Source of the DNA: [Zimmermannella] bifida NBRC 103089
GTDB taxonomy: Bacteria; Actinomycetota; Actinomycetes; Actinomycetales; Microbacteriaceae
NCBI RefSeq assembly: GCF_001570925.1
Contig: NZ_BCSP01000001.1
Span: 124,001-188,000, forward strand
DNA: 64,000 nt
Direction of reading: 5' to 3'
Each line of letters begins with the position of its first letter. Position 1 is the stretch's first letter. The notes under the pieces are model-generated. The model made no database searches, had not been told where the DNA came from, and was given only the letters and a program-made list of their open reading frames with translations. The position numbers and the translations under genes were made by a program. Shown here piece after piece: positions 45,064 through 53,377 of this stretch.

Positions 45064-46485
45064 ATGGCAGCACGTGCATCCACCTCCACTTCGACCTACA
45101 GCGCCGAAACGCTTGCAGGTAAGACGGTCGCCGAGCTTCGCGCGATCGCTAAGGAGACGGGTCTGAAGGGCGCATCGGCGCTGCGGAAGACCGACCTCGT
45201 GGAAGCGCTTGTGGCACACACCGCATCCAGCTCGGACGCAGCACCAGCGAAGAAGTCGGCAGCGACCAAGAGCGCGTCAGCCGCACCAAAGAAGGCCGCG
45301 CCCAAGAAGACTGAGGCAGCCAAGTCCAAGTCCAAGGTCGAGGACGACGAGATCGACGAAGACGACATTGACGAGGTCGATCTCGAAGAGGTCGAGGACG
45401 AAGTCGACGAAGTCGAGAACGACGATGACCCAGATATGGGTAAGCGTGACGAGAAGAGCGAAGACCCCGAAGAAGACCAGGTCAAGGCAGAGTCGGCCGT
45501 GAAGGCTGCGGGTGCGCTTGTTCTGAAGAACACCGACGACGATGAGGCGCCCGTCTACTCGGCCCAGATCACCGGTGCGACCGCCGACCCGGTCAAGGAC
45601 TACCTGAAGCAGATCGGTAAGGTTCCGCTGCTGGACGCGGCCGAAGAGGTCGACCTGGCGATGCGAATCGAAGCTGGTCTCTACGCCGAAGACAAGCTGC
45701 TGCGCAATCCTGACTTTGACCCGAAGTTCAAGCGCGAACTCAAGTGGATTGTCCGTGACGGTCGCCGCGCTAAGAGCCACCTGCTGGGCGCCAACCTCCG
45801 TCTGGTCGTTTCGCTCGCAAAGCGTTACACGGGTCGTGGGATGCAGTTCCTCGACTTGATTCAGGAAGGTAACCTCGGTCTGATTCGCGCGGTTGAGAAG
45901 TTCGACTACACCAAGGGCTTTAAGTTCTCGACCTACGCAACCTGGTGGATTCGTCAGGCAATCACGCGCGCCATGGCCGACCAGGCCCGCACCATCCGTA
46001 TTCCGGTGCACATGGTCGAAGTCATTAACAAGCTTGCCCGTGTTCAGCGTCAGATGCTGCAGGACCTCGGCCGTGAACCAACTCCGGAAGAGCTCGCCCA
46101 CGAGCTCGACATGACCCCTGAGAAGGTCATCGAGGTTCAGAAGTACGGTCGCGAGCCCATTTCGCTGCACACCCCGCTTGGCGAAGACGGCGACTCGGAG
46201 TTCGGTGACCTCATTGAGGACACCGAAGCCGTTGTTCCCGCCGATGCCGTGAGCTTTACGATGCTGCAGCGCCAGCTCGAGTCGCTGCTCGATTCGCTGT
46301 CGGAGCGCGAAGCGGGCGTCATCCGCATGCGCTTCGGCCTCGGTGACGGTATGCCAAAGACGCTCGACCAAATCGGGGAGACCTTCGGCGTCACCCGTGA
46401 GCGCATCCGCCAGATTGAGTCGAAGACGATGGCAAAGCTGCGCCACCCATCGCGTTCACAGTCTCTGCGCGACTACCTCGAGTAA
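45064..46485 (+). CDS. sigA: primary RNA polymerase sigma factor
   Basis: 473 residues. Residues about 12-50 ([18 protein letters not shown] then [14 protein letters not shown]) look like a Rho N-terminal (SAP-like) domain; about 55-165 is a K/A- then D/E-rich low-complexity region. From about 170 on are the conserved sigma-70 regions: 1.2 ([12 protein letters not shown]), 2 ([19 protein letters not shown] and [14 protein letters not shown]), 3, and 4.2 ([17 protein letters not shown]). It directs transcription of housekeeping genes and partners with RbpA (58125-58652). ATG 45064 follows AGGGAG at 7-8 nt, so the start is secure. No terminator with T-run was seen after it. Confidence 0.96.
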   Translation: MAARASTSTSTYSAETLAGKTVAELRAIAKETGLKGASALRKTDLVEALVAHTASSSDAAPAKKSAATKSASAAPKKAAPKKTEAAKSKSKVEDDEIDEDDIDEVDLEEVEDEVDEVENDDDPDMGKRDEKSEDPEEDQVKAESAVKAAGALVLKNTDDDEAPVYSAQITGATADPVKDYLKQIGKVPLLDAAEEVDLAMRIEAGLYAEDKLLRNPDFDPKFKRELKWIVRDGRRAKSHLLGANLRLVVSLAKRYTGRGMQFLDLIQEGNLGLIRAVEKFDYTKGFKFSTYATWWIRQAITRAMADQARTIRIPVHMVEVINKLARVQRQMLQDLGREPTPEELAHELDMTPEKVIEVQKYGREPISLHTPLGEDGDSEFGDLIEDTEAVVPADAVSFTMLQRQLESLLDSLSEREAGVIRMRFGLGDGMPKTLDQIGETFGVTRERIRQIESKTMAKLRHPSRSQSLRDYLE

Positions 46486-46561
46486 ACAATTCGGGTACTC
46501 GCAACGCACTGATGCGTGCGTCATTATCGACGCCACAAACAATTGACTTAGGAGCTGCACG

Positions 46562-47257
46562 TTGCAAGCTAACGAGGGAAAATCCCTGGAATCGACCGTT
46601 GACGGCATCACGTATGAACGCCTGCCAATTAAGACTCACGTAGTCATGGACGGTGATGACCTGCGCAGCTTCGTGAAGCAGTACGCGCAGGACGTCATCG
46701 AACCGGGTGACGTCCTGTTCGTCACCGAAAAGATCGTAGCGATCACGCAGGGCCGTTCCATGCTCGTGAGCGATGTCGAACCGCGCCCGCTGGCAACGTT
46801 CCTGTCGAAGTACGTAAAGAAGACGCCGTACGGCATCGGTCTTGGCATGCCAGAAACGATGGAGATGGCACTGCGCGAATGCGGTACCCCGCGCATCCTC
46901 GCTGCCGCTGGAATCTCGGTGATCTCGAAGGCGCTCGGCCGCAGCGGTGACTTCTACCGCGTGGCCGGCGAACGTGCCCGCGCCATTGACGGCCCCACCG
47001 AGGGCACCATCCCGCCATATGACGAATCGATTGTGCTCGGCCCCGAACACCCCGAGCGCGTTGCCCGCGACCTCAAGATTCTGCTCGGCAACAAGGTTGA
47101 TGTGCTCATCGTCGACATCAACGACATCGGCGGAAACATCCTCGGCTCGACCCTCGATGACGAGCTCAACGATCACTGGGTCGCCGTACTACAAGACAAT
47201 CCGCTTGGCCAGGGCGCACAATCCACGCCAATGGGCATCCTGCGCAAGAAGAACTAA
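46562..47257 (+). CDS. CofE-like (F420-0:L-glutamate ligase family) protein
   Basis: 231 residues. The fold of coenzyme F420-0:gamma-glutamyl ligases is suggested by LPIKTHVVMDGDDLRSFVKQY, GDVLFVTEKIVAITQG and VDVLIVDINDIGGNILG; these enzymes form amide bonds with GTP. No FbiB-type C-terminal nitroreductase domain is present and no other F420 gene lies nearby, so a different glutamylation target is likely. The TTG start at 46562 is supported by AGGAG 7 nt upstream. The next gene starts 29 bp downstream, so it leads a three-gene cluster with two ATP-grasp paralogues. The call as CofE-like is fairly sure; the substrate is unknown. Confidence 0.75.
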   Translation: MQANEGKSLESTVDGITYERLPIKTHVVMDGDDLRSFVKQYAQDVIEPGDVLFVTEKIVAITQGRSMLVSDVEPRPLATFLSKYVKKTPYGIGLGMPETMEMALRECGTPRILAAAGISVISKALGRSGDFYRVAGERARAIDGPTEGTIPPYDESIVLGPEHPERVARDLKILLGNKVDVLIVDINDIGGNILGSTLDDELNDHWVAVLQDNPLGQGAQSTPMGILRKKN

Positions 47258-47286
47258 TCCTTCAACGCTATTAGAAAGGCACTTGG

Positions 47287-48306
47287 ATGCGCTGGTTTAT
47301 TGCGCGAATCCGGTACGTGTTTGAACGCGCGACCAAGATCAACTTCAAGCGAATCATTGGGTTCGCTCGCCAAGCTCAACGCGTAACCCCACGCACGCCG
47401 CTGTGGATCATCATCCCGGACATGTTCTTCTGCGTCGTGCGTTACCAGACCACGTTCGAGCACTACGCGCAATGGGACTACCGTCTGCTTCGTGGTCGCG
47501 AACGCGCCACGTTCATGACCGAGCCGAAGTCGGCGATGCTTTCGCGTGCCTTCAACTCGCAGGCTAAGCGCAAGATTTTCGATGACAAGGTTGAGTTCGC
47601 CAAGGTCTTCAGCGACTGCATCGGTCGCGAGTGGATTGACCTGCGCACCGCATCCGAAACCGAAATCGCTGATTTCGTAGCGCGACACCCCAAGGTGATC
47701 GCCAAGGACCCTGAGGGTGTCGGTGGCGATGACATCAAGGTGTACAACGTGGCGGACTACGCCGATGTACAGACTTGGGCGAAGGAAGCCAAGCGTGCAC
47801 GCACGCCACTGGTTGAAGAGTTCCTGACGCAGCACCCCGAAATGTCGCGCCTGTACCCAGAAGCCGTCAACACGATGCGCATCGTGACGTATGTTGACCC
47901 TGCGAAGAAGGTGCATGTGCTCGCCCGCGTCCTCAAGATGGGTAACGGTGGCAACATCGACAACTACAGCGGTGGCGGCATGTACACGATGATGGATGAA
48001 CACGGTCACGCTCTGCACGCCGCGTACGACGGCAACGGCACCGTGTTTGAGATCCACCCGGCCACCAAGGTCCGCATCGCTGACTTCCAAGTACCGATGT
48101 TCGACGAGGTCATCGAGTTTGCGAAGAAGCTCGCAGTACGCGTTCCCGAAATGCCGTACATCGGTTGGGACATTGCGCTCACGCCTGAAGGGCCGGTGGT
48201 TATTGAAGGTAACCACAACACCGGTGTGTTCCAGACTCGCCCCGCAGTGACGGGAACCAAGGAAGGCCTGTTGCCCGTTTACCAGCGTGCAATGAAGTTC
48301 AAGTAA
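47287..48306 (+). CDS. sugar-transfer-associated ATP-grasp protein, paralogue 1
   Basis: 339 residues. The C-terminal half is an ATP-grasp domain: VNTMRIVTYVDPAKKVHVLARVL, GGGMYTMMDEHG, and GWDIALTPEGPVVIEGNHN carry the metal-binding acid and asparagine residues. The nucleotide-binding lysine lies in KVIAKDPEGVGGDD near 138-152; its glycine loop is less canonical than in paralogue 2. Proteins of this class join acidic or amino groups to sugars or amino acids; the target is not known. AGAAAGG sits 8 nt before ATG 47287. The neighbour genes are the CofE-like gene before it and paralogue 2 after it. Confidence 0.8.
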   Translation: MRWFIARIRYVFERATKINFKRIIGFARQAQRVTPRTPLWIIIPDMFFCVVRYQTTFEHYAQWDYRLLRGRERATFMTEPKSAMLSRAFNSQAKRKIFDDKVEFAKVFSDCIGREWIDLRTASETEIADFVARHPKVIAKDPEGVGGDDIKVYNVADYADVQTWAKEAKRARTPLVEEFLTQHPEMSRLYPEAVNTMRIVTYVDPAKKVHVLARVLKMGNGGNIDNYSGGGMYTMMDEHGHALHAAYDGNGTVFEIHPATKVRIADFQVPMFDEVIEFAKKLAVRVPEMPYIGWDIALTPEGPVVIEGNHNTGVFQTRPAVTGTKEGLLPVYQRAMKFK

Positions 48307-48311
48307 CCCAT

Positions 48312-49331
48312 ATGAGCAACCCAATCCTTGCAAAGCTTGCGTTCTATGCGGAGCGCGCCGCACGGCTGAGCCCCGCAAACCTCGCGGCGTTTGCCCGACA
48401 GTCCAAGCCGATTACCAGGAAACCAACGCCGGTAATCATCGCCGACATGCTGTGGTGCTCGGTCCGGCACGAGCTCGGTTTCCGCGACTACGCCATGTGG
48501 GAGTTTGCTTCGCTCAACGCACGCGAACGCAAAACCTGGATGACGCACCCCAAGTCGCACCTCATTAACGAGCGCTACAACGACGAACACGATCGCAAGC
48601 TATTCAGCGACAAGCTCGCGTTCTACCAGCGCTTTGATGATCTGCTTGGCCGTGCCTGGATCGACGCTCGTAGCGCCACGGATGCAGAGTTTGCCGCATT
48701 CATCGCCGAACATCCACAGGTCGTCGTCAAACCATTCGATGGTCACGGTGGGGCAGGGGTTGCCAAGCGTGATTTCACTGACGTAACCGACGCTGCTGCG
48801 CTTCGTGCCGAACTGCTGGCCTCGAACCAGTCGCTGGTGGAAGCCTGCATCGAACAGCACCCGGAGCTTGCCCGGCTGCATCCACAGAGCGTCAACACGA
48901 TCCGCATCATCGGGTTTAACAAGGGCAAGGGTGACTTCCGCCTGCTCGCCGCCGTGCTGCGCATCGGATGCGGCGACGCCGTCGACAACTTCGCCAGCGG
49001 CGGCATGTACACCATGCTCGACGAGCACGGCACCGCGCTGTACCCGGGCGTCAACAAGAACGGTGAAGTCTTTGCCACACACCCGCTGACGAACGAGCAG
49101 ATCGCCGGATTCCAGGTGCCGCACTTCGAAGAGATCATGACGATGCTCGAAGACGCGGCCAGCCGCATCCCGTCGGTACCGTACGTTGGCTGGGACGTGG
49201 CGGTAACCGAGCACGGGCCACTGATCATCGAAGGCAACCACAACTCGAGCGTCTTCCAGGCAAAACCCTCGGTTTCGGGGTCGAAGATCGGATTGCTGCC
49301 GCACTACCAGCGACAGATCAACGGTGCCTAG
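48312..49331 (+). CDS. sugar-transfer-associated ATP-grasp protein, paralogue 2
   Basis: 339 residues, the same length as paralogue 1 and clearly homologous along its whole length. The ATP-grasp features are fuller: VVVKPFDGHGGAGV near 137-150 (lysine and glycine loop), VNTIRIIGFNKG, SGGMYTMLDEHG and GWDVAVTEHGPLIIEGNHN. It starts 5 bp after paralogue 1 stops, so translation is probably coupled. Pairing of one canonical and one slightly divergent copy suggests a heteromer or two sequential ligations; this is inference. A hairpin 73 bp downstream closes the cluster. Confidence 0.82.
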   Translation: MSNPILAKLAFYAERAARLSPANLAAFARQSKPITRKPTPVIIADMLWCSVRHELGFRDYAMWEFASLNARERKTWMTHPKSHLINERYNDEHDRKLFSDKLAFYQRFDDLLGRAWIDARSATDAEFAAFIAEHPQVVVKPFDGHGGAGVAKRDFTDVTDAAALRAELLASNQSLVEACIEQHPELARLHPQSVNTIRIIGFNKGKGDFRLLAAVLRIGCGDAVDNFASGGMYTMLDEHGTALYPGVNKNGEVFATHPLTNEQIAGFQVPHFEEIMTMLEDAASRIPSVPYVGWDVAVTEHGPLIIEGNHNSSVFQAKPSVSGSKIGLLPHYQRQINGA

Positions 49332-49403
49332 TCCACGTCGAAGCGGTTTGTCCAGTCATCGACCACAGCTTCAACGATCAATGGCACGGATGCGGTCGCG
49401 ATT

Positions 49404-49422
49404 GGCCAGTATTTGACTGGCC
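49404..49422 (+). terminator. hairpin after the ATP-grasp cluster
   Basis: GGCCAGT (49404-49410) pairs with ACTGGCC (49416-49422) around ATTTG. It has no T-run, so termination is likely but not certain. Confidence 0.5.
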
Positions 49423-49448
49423 GGTGCGTCCAACACACATCATGCAAG

Positions 49449-49483
49449 AGGCCTCCTAGAATTGCCAAGATTCAAGGAGGCCT
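49449..49483 (+). promoter_or_regulatory. hairpin covering the parE ribosome binding site
   Basis: AGGCCTCCT (49449-49457) is exactly complementary to AGGAGGCCT (49475-49483), which contains the parE Shine-Dalgarno sequence. The loop is 17 nt. If both arms are in the mRNA, the hairpin hides the ribosome site and would lower or control translation of parE. Confidence 0.55.
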
Positions 49484-49488
49484 TCTGC

Positions 49489-51618
49489 ATGTCAGCTACC
49501 ACCCCCGGTGCCAAGACGACCGTTAAGGAAACCGGAGCGGATTCGTACAACGCCGACAACCTGCAAGTACTTGAAGGGCTTGAAGCCGTTCGCAAACGCC
49601 CCGGCATGTACATCGGTTCCACCGACTCGCGTGGCCTCATGCACTGCCTGTGGGAAATCATCGACAACTCGGTCGATGAAGCACTCGGCGGCCACGGTGA
49701 GCGCATCGAAATTATCCTGCACCCCGATCACTCAGTAGAGGTCCGCGACAACGGCCGCGGTGTGCCCACCGATATCGAGCCAAGAACGGGTTGGACCGGC
49801 GTTCAGGTGGTCTACACGAAGCTGCACGCGGGTGGAAAGTTTGGTGGTAGCAACTACGGCGCAGCCGGTGGTCTGCACGGTGTTGGCGCCTCGGTTGTCA
49901 ACGCGCTGTCGTCGCGAATGGACGTTGAAGTTGATCGCGGTGGTGCCACCTATGCCATGAGCTTCCAGCGTGGCCACGCGGGCGTGTTCGATGACAAATC
50001 CGGAACCCCATCGCCGGACGCATCGTTCACCCCTGAGCCAGGCAAAGCAACGTTGCGCAAGATTGGTAAGGCCAAGCGCGGCGTTACTGGTACGCGTGTG
50101 CGGTACTGGGCCGACCCGCAGGTGTTTGTACGGGATGCGGATTTTCAGCTCGACAAGCTCCGCGACCGCGCTCGCCAAACGGCGTTTCTCGTGCCGGGTT
50201 TGGAGATTTCGCTCAGCGACAACCGGGGGAGTGAACCGGTTGCGGAGTCGTTCAAGTACGACGGCGGCATCTCAGAGTTTGTTGAGTTCCTGGCGCCCGA
50301 TCAGGCACTGACCGATACCTGGCGGCTTCAGGGCGAAGGCGCCTACACCGAGACGATCCCAGTGCTCGATGAAGCGACCGGTCACATGGTTTCACGCGAA
50401 GTCGATCGCAACATGGAAGTGGATCTCGCCCTTCGCTGGGGTGGGGGATACGACACCACACTGCGCAGCTTCGTGAACATCATCGCCACACCCAAGGGCG
50501 GAACCCACCAGGCCGGTTTCGAAGCCGGACTCATCAAGGTCGTACGCGACGAGGTCACGAAGAACGCACGGAAGCTCAAGGCTGGCAATGACAAGCTCGA
50601 GAAGGACGACGTACTTGCCGGGCTGACCGCGGTCGTAACCGTCCGCATCCCTGAACCGCAGTTTGAGGGACAGACCAAAGAAGTCCTCGGTACGCCGCAG
50701 GCACGCGCCATTGTGCAGCGCACCATCGTCAACGGCATGAAGGAACGTTTCAGCAGCACGAAGCGACAGGACAAGACCGAGACTTCGCTGCTGCTCGAGA
50801 AGATCGTCACCGAGATGAAGAGCCGCATCGCGGCGCGCGCCCACAAAGAGACGCAGCGGCGCAAGAACGCGCTCGAGAATTCATCCCTGCCGGCCAAGCT
50901 CGTCGACTGCCGCACTAACGAGGTCGAGCGTTCTGAACTGTTCATCGTTGAGGGTGACTCGGCACTCGGTACGGCGAAGCCAGCGCGCGATTCGGAGTAC
51001 CAAGCGTTGTTCCCCATCCGAGGCAAGATTCTTAACGTGCAGAAGGCCTCTCTTGCCGACATGTTGAAGAACGCCGAGTGCGCGAACATCATTCAGGTAC
51101 TGGGTGCCGGTTCGGGGCGTAGCTTTGACCTCTCGGCAGCACGTTACGGCAAGGTGATCATCATGTCGGATGCGGATGTCGACGGTGCGCACATCCGCAC
51201 GCTGCTGCTCACGCTGTTCTTCCGATACATGCGACCGATGCTCGAGGCCGGGCGCGTGTACGCCGCAGTACCGCCGCTGCACCGCGTTGTCGTGCTCAAC
51301 CCCGGCAAGAAGGCCAACGAGACGATCTACACCTATTCTGAGGCCGAGCTGCAGAAGCTGCTGAAGAAGCTCGAACGTGCCGGTAAGAAGTACCAGGACC
51401 CAATCCAGCGCTACAAGGGTCTGGGTGAGATGGATGAAGACCAGCTGTGGGAGACAACCATGAACCCGCAGGCTCGACTGCTACGCCGAATGAACCTGCA
51501 GGACGCCGCTGAGGCAGAGAAGGTCTTTGAAGTACTCATGGGTAATGAGGTAGCCCCTCGTCGCGAGTTCATTGTCGAGGGCGCCCAGCACGTCGTGCCG
51601 CAGCTCATCGACGCCTAA
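49489..51618 (+). CDS. parE: type IIA DNA topoisomerase ATPase subunit (topoisomerase IV subunit B, ParE-like)
   Basis: 709 residues. It supplies the ATPase of topoisomerase IV, which separates linked chromosomes. The GHKL domain shows EIIDNSVDEALGG and GGLHGVGASVVNALS; the TOPRIM domain shows VEGDSALGTAK, the ALG form seen in ParE rather than the AGG of GyrB, and DADVDGAHIRTLLL. The ending is short as in ParE. ATG 49489 follows a perfect AAGGAGG at 49474-49480, so the start is sure. That ribosome site lies in an inverted repeat. ParC is not in the window. Confidence 0.9.
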   Translation: MSATTPGAKTTVKETGADSYNADNLQVLEGLEAVRKRPGMYIGSTDSRGLMHCLWEIIDNSVDEALGGHGERIEIILHPDHSVEVRDNGRGVPTDIEPRTGWTGVQVVYTKLHAGGKFGGSNYGAAGGLHGVGASVVNALSSRMDVEVDRGGATYAMSFQRGHAGVFDDKSGTPSPDASFTPEPGKATLRKIGKAKRGVTGTRVRYWADPQVFVRDADFQLDKLRDRARQTAFLVPGLEISLSDNRGSEPVAESFKYDGGISEFVEFLAPDQALTDTWRLQGEGAYTETIPVLDEATGHMVSREVDRNMEVDLALRWGGGYDTTLRSFVNIIATPKGGTHQAGFEAGLIKVVRDEVTKNARKLKAGNDKLEKDDVLAGLTAVVTVRIPEPQFEGQTKEVLGTPQARAIVQRTIVNGMKERFSSTKRQDKTETSLLLEKIVTEMKSRIAARAHKETQRRKNALENSSLPAKLVDCRTNEVERSELFIVEGDSALGTAKPARDSEYQALFPIRGKILNVQKASLADMLKNAECANIIQVLGAGSGRSFDLSAARYGKVIIMSDADVDGAHIRTLLLTLFFRYMRPMLEAGRVYAAVPPLHRVVVLNPGKKANETIYTYSEAELQKLLKKLERAGKKYQDPIQRYKGLGEMDEDQLWETTMNPQARLLRRMNLQDAAEAEKVFEVLMGNEVAPRREFIVEGAQHVVPQLIDA

Positions 51619-51647
51619 GCGGCCGAACAGCAACGCTGCTCGGCCGC
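51619..51647. terminator. bidirectional terminator between parE and the HtrA-like gene
   Basis: GCGGCCGA (51619-51626) pairs with TCGGCCGC (51640-51647); the inner CAGC/GCTG stem extends it to 12 pairs. It begins at the base after the parE stop and lies between convergent genes. Confidence 0.78.
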
Positions 51648-51667
51648 AGGCTCGCGTCGACCGAAGC

Positions 51668-53155
51668 CTAGTTCAGCGTGGGGGATTCACCGAGTGTGAC
51701 GTCCACGGTGTGTGTTTTACCGTCACGCAAGTACTCCACGGTGACCTCGTCACCGGCCAAGTAGGTGCGAACTTCACCAACCAATTGCGAGGCTCCGGAA
51801 ATTTCCGTATCGCCCACGCGAATGATGACGTCGCCGGGCTGAATGCCGACTCCGCTGCTCGGGCCGGTCGGCTCGATCGAGCGCACCTCGGCGCCGACGC
51901 GCGTTCCCGAACCGTCTGCTGCCGCCCCATCCACCGTTGAAATGCCGAGCCACGCGTGTGCTACTTTGCCGTCCTTGATCAGTTCATTCGCAACCTGGGT
52001 GACGAGCTTTTGCGGAATCGCAAAGCCAATGCCGATCGAACCAGACTTTGCCCCGCCAACGGTCGCAATTGACGAGTTGATGCCGATGAGCTCACCGCGG
52101 TGATTCACTAGCGCGCCACCGGAATTGCCGGGGTTTAGGGGAGCAGAAGTTTGGATGGCGTTGGTCACGACCGAGTTGCCTTCGGTCTTGCCCGTGGTCA
52201 CGGGTCGATCGAGTGCCGAGACAATGCCGGTAGTAAACGAATCGTGGAGCCCCAGTGGAGAGCCGATCGCCATGACGTTCTCGCCAATCTGTACTTTCTC
52301 AGAATCGCCCTGCGGTATCGGCACGACTTGGTCGGGGAGCCCGTTGACTTTCAGCACGGCAAGGTCGGTTGCCGGGTCGGAGCCGACGAGTTCGGCGGTA
52401 AACGACTGGTTATTGACGAGCACGGTGATCTCGGTGGCATCCGTCGCGGTCGCCAGTTCAATGACGTGGTGGTTGGTCACAATGTGACCGTCAGTGTCCC
52501 AAACGACACCAGACCCCTGCGAGGATTGTTTGCCGTCTCGAAGTTTGATCGACACCACACTTTCGCCAGCGGATGCTGCGGCAACCGTCCAATCCTGCTG
52601 GCTAATGACCTCTGCCGGTGCCGCGGGAGCCGACGCTTGGGCCGGTGCGGGCGCGAATGCGCGGTCAAGCATGGCATTGGCCGCGCTGACGACGAGTGCG
52701 GTGATCGCGGCAGTGGCGATGATCGCACCCCATGGCGTATTTGATTGGCGCAGGCCGGACTGCGCAGGACGAGTGGTAGCAGGGCCAAAGGTGCCCGGTG
52801 CGGTAGCTGCGTTCGGGCGGACGCGCGCTGCGAACTGTTCCCGCGGTGCACGAGTAGATCCGCGACCGCGACGGTACATCACCGGCGACTGCATGCGCAC
52901 ATCTGCGTACATTGGCAGCTGCGGTGGATGCAGGGGAGCGGCGGGGGTGGAAAGCGGCGCAATCCGTTCGGTCGCGTTTGCCGGTGTCGGTACGCCGTAC
53001 TTCGAACTCATCGGCATCGACGCGCGGCTGCTCCCGGCCGCAGCGTGTGAGGAACCGTATGGTGCCGTTTGACGAATCGGATCTGTGCCCGCGGGAAGAT
53101 CGGGAGACTGCGGTGGCAGTGGCGGCAACGGTGGCAGATCGAATTGATTGGTCAT
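51668..53155 (-). CDS. membrane-anchored HtrA-type serine protease (S1C) with PDZ domain
   Basis: 495 residues. Residues 1-150 are a Pro/Ala-rich cytoplasmic region; one membrane helix follows (GAIIATAAITALVVSAANAM). The trypsin-like domain has the triad histidine in VTNHHVIEL, aspartate in ATDLAVLKV and serine in LNPGNSGGALV, so it is active by motif. The last 100 residues form a PDZ domain (GVGIQPGDVIIRVGD). Such proteases cut misfolded envelope proteins outside the membrane. ATG 53155 has GAGGA 8 nt upstream. It is convergent with parE and divergent from the surface-protein gene. Confidence 0.92.
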   Translation of the reverse strand: MTNQFDLPPLPPLPPQSPDLPAGTDPIRQTAPYGSSHAAAGSSRASMPMSSKYGVPTPANATERIAPLSTPAAPLHPPQLPMYADVRMQSPVMYRRGRGSTRAPREQFAARVRPNAATAPGTFGPATTRPAQSGLRQSNTPWGAIIATAAITALVVSAANAMLDRAFAPAPAQASAPAAPAEVISQQDWTVAAASAGESVVSIKLRDGKQSSQGSGVVWDTDGHIVTNHHVIELATATDATEITVLVNNQSFTAELVGSDPATDLAVLKVNGLPDQVVPIPQGDSEKVQIGENVMAIGSPLGLHDSFTTGIVSALDRPVTTGKTEGNSVVTNAIQTSAPLNPGNSGGALVNHRGELIGINSSIATVGGAKSGSIGIGFAIPQKLVTQVANELIKDGKVAHAWLGISTVDGAAADGSGTRVGAEVRSIEPTGPSSGVGIQPGDVIIRVGDTEISGASQLVGEVRTYLAGDEVTVEYLRDGKTHTVDVTLGESPTLN

Positions 53156-53364
53156 GCTGAGATCCTCGTCTTCTGGACAGTAAAACGAGTGTGGCACCGA
53201 GAACTGAAACCTGGGACAACTACAGCGGCTTTTCCACCATGTGGACGATCACAAGGGTCCCGTGGGATGATCGTGGCGAATTCGAAGGGTTCGTAAGACT
53301 AAGCAGACCGCCGATGCTGTCGACATCAGGATGCTGCGAGCCAGCCGATGGTTATGTAAATCGT

Positions 53365-53370
53365 TAAAAT
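53365..53370 (+). promoter_or_regulatory. candidate -10 box giving a leaderless surface-protein mRNA
   Basis: TAAAAT at 53365-53370 matches a -10 box. A start about 7 bases downstream would fall at 53376-53378, on or next to ATG 53378. No ribosome site precedes that ATG. No clear -35 was found. Confidence 0.4.
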
Positions 53371-53377
53371 GTGTTTT

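Noticed and set aside
45277-46446. 389-codon open frame antisense to sigA
   Set aside because: No ribosome site or family-like sequence; it mirrors the conserved sigma factor reading frame.
46562-47257. Plain annotation as an F420 biosynthesis gene
   Set aside because: No FbiA, FbiC, FbiD or F420-using enzyme is nearby, the FbiB second domain is missing, and the gene is clustered with ATP-grasp ligases, so only CofE-like is claimed.
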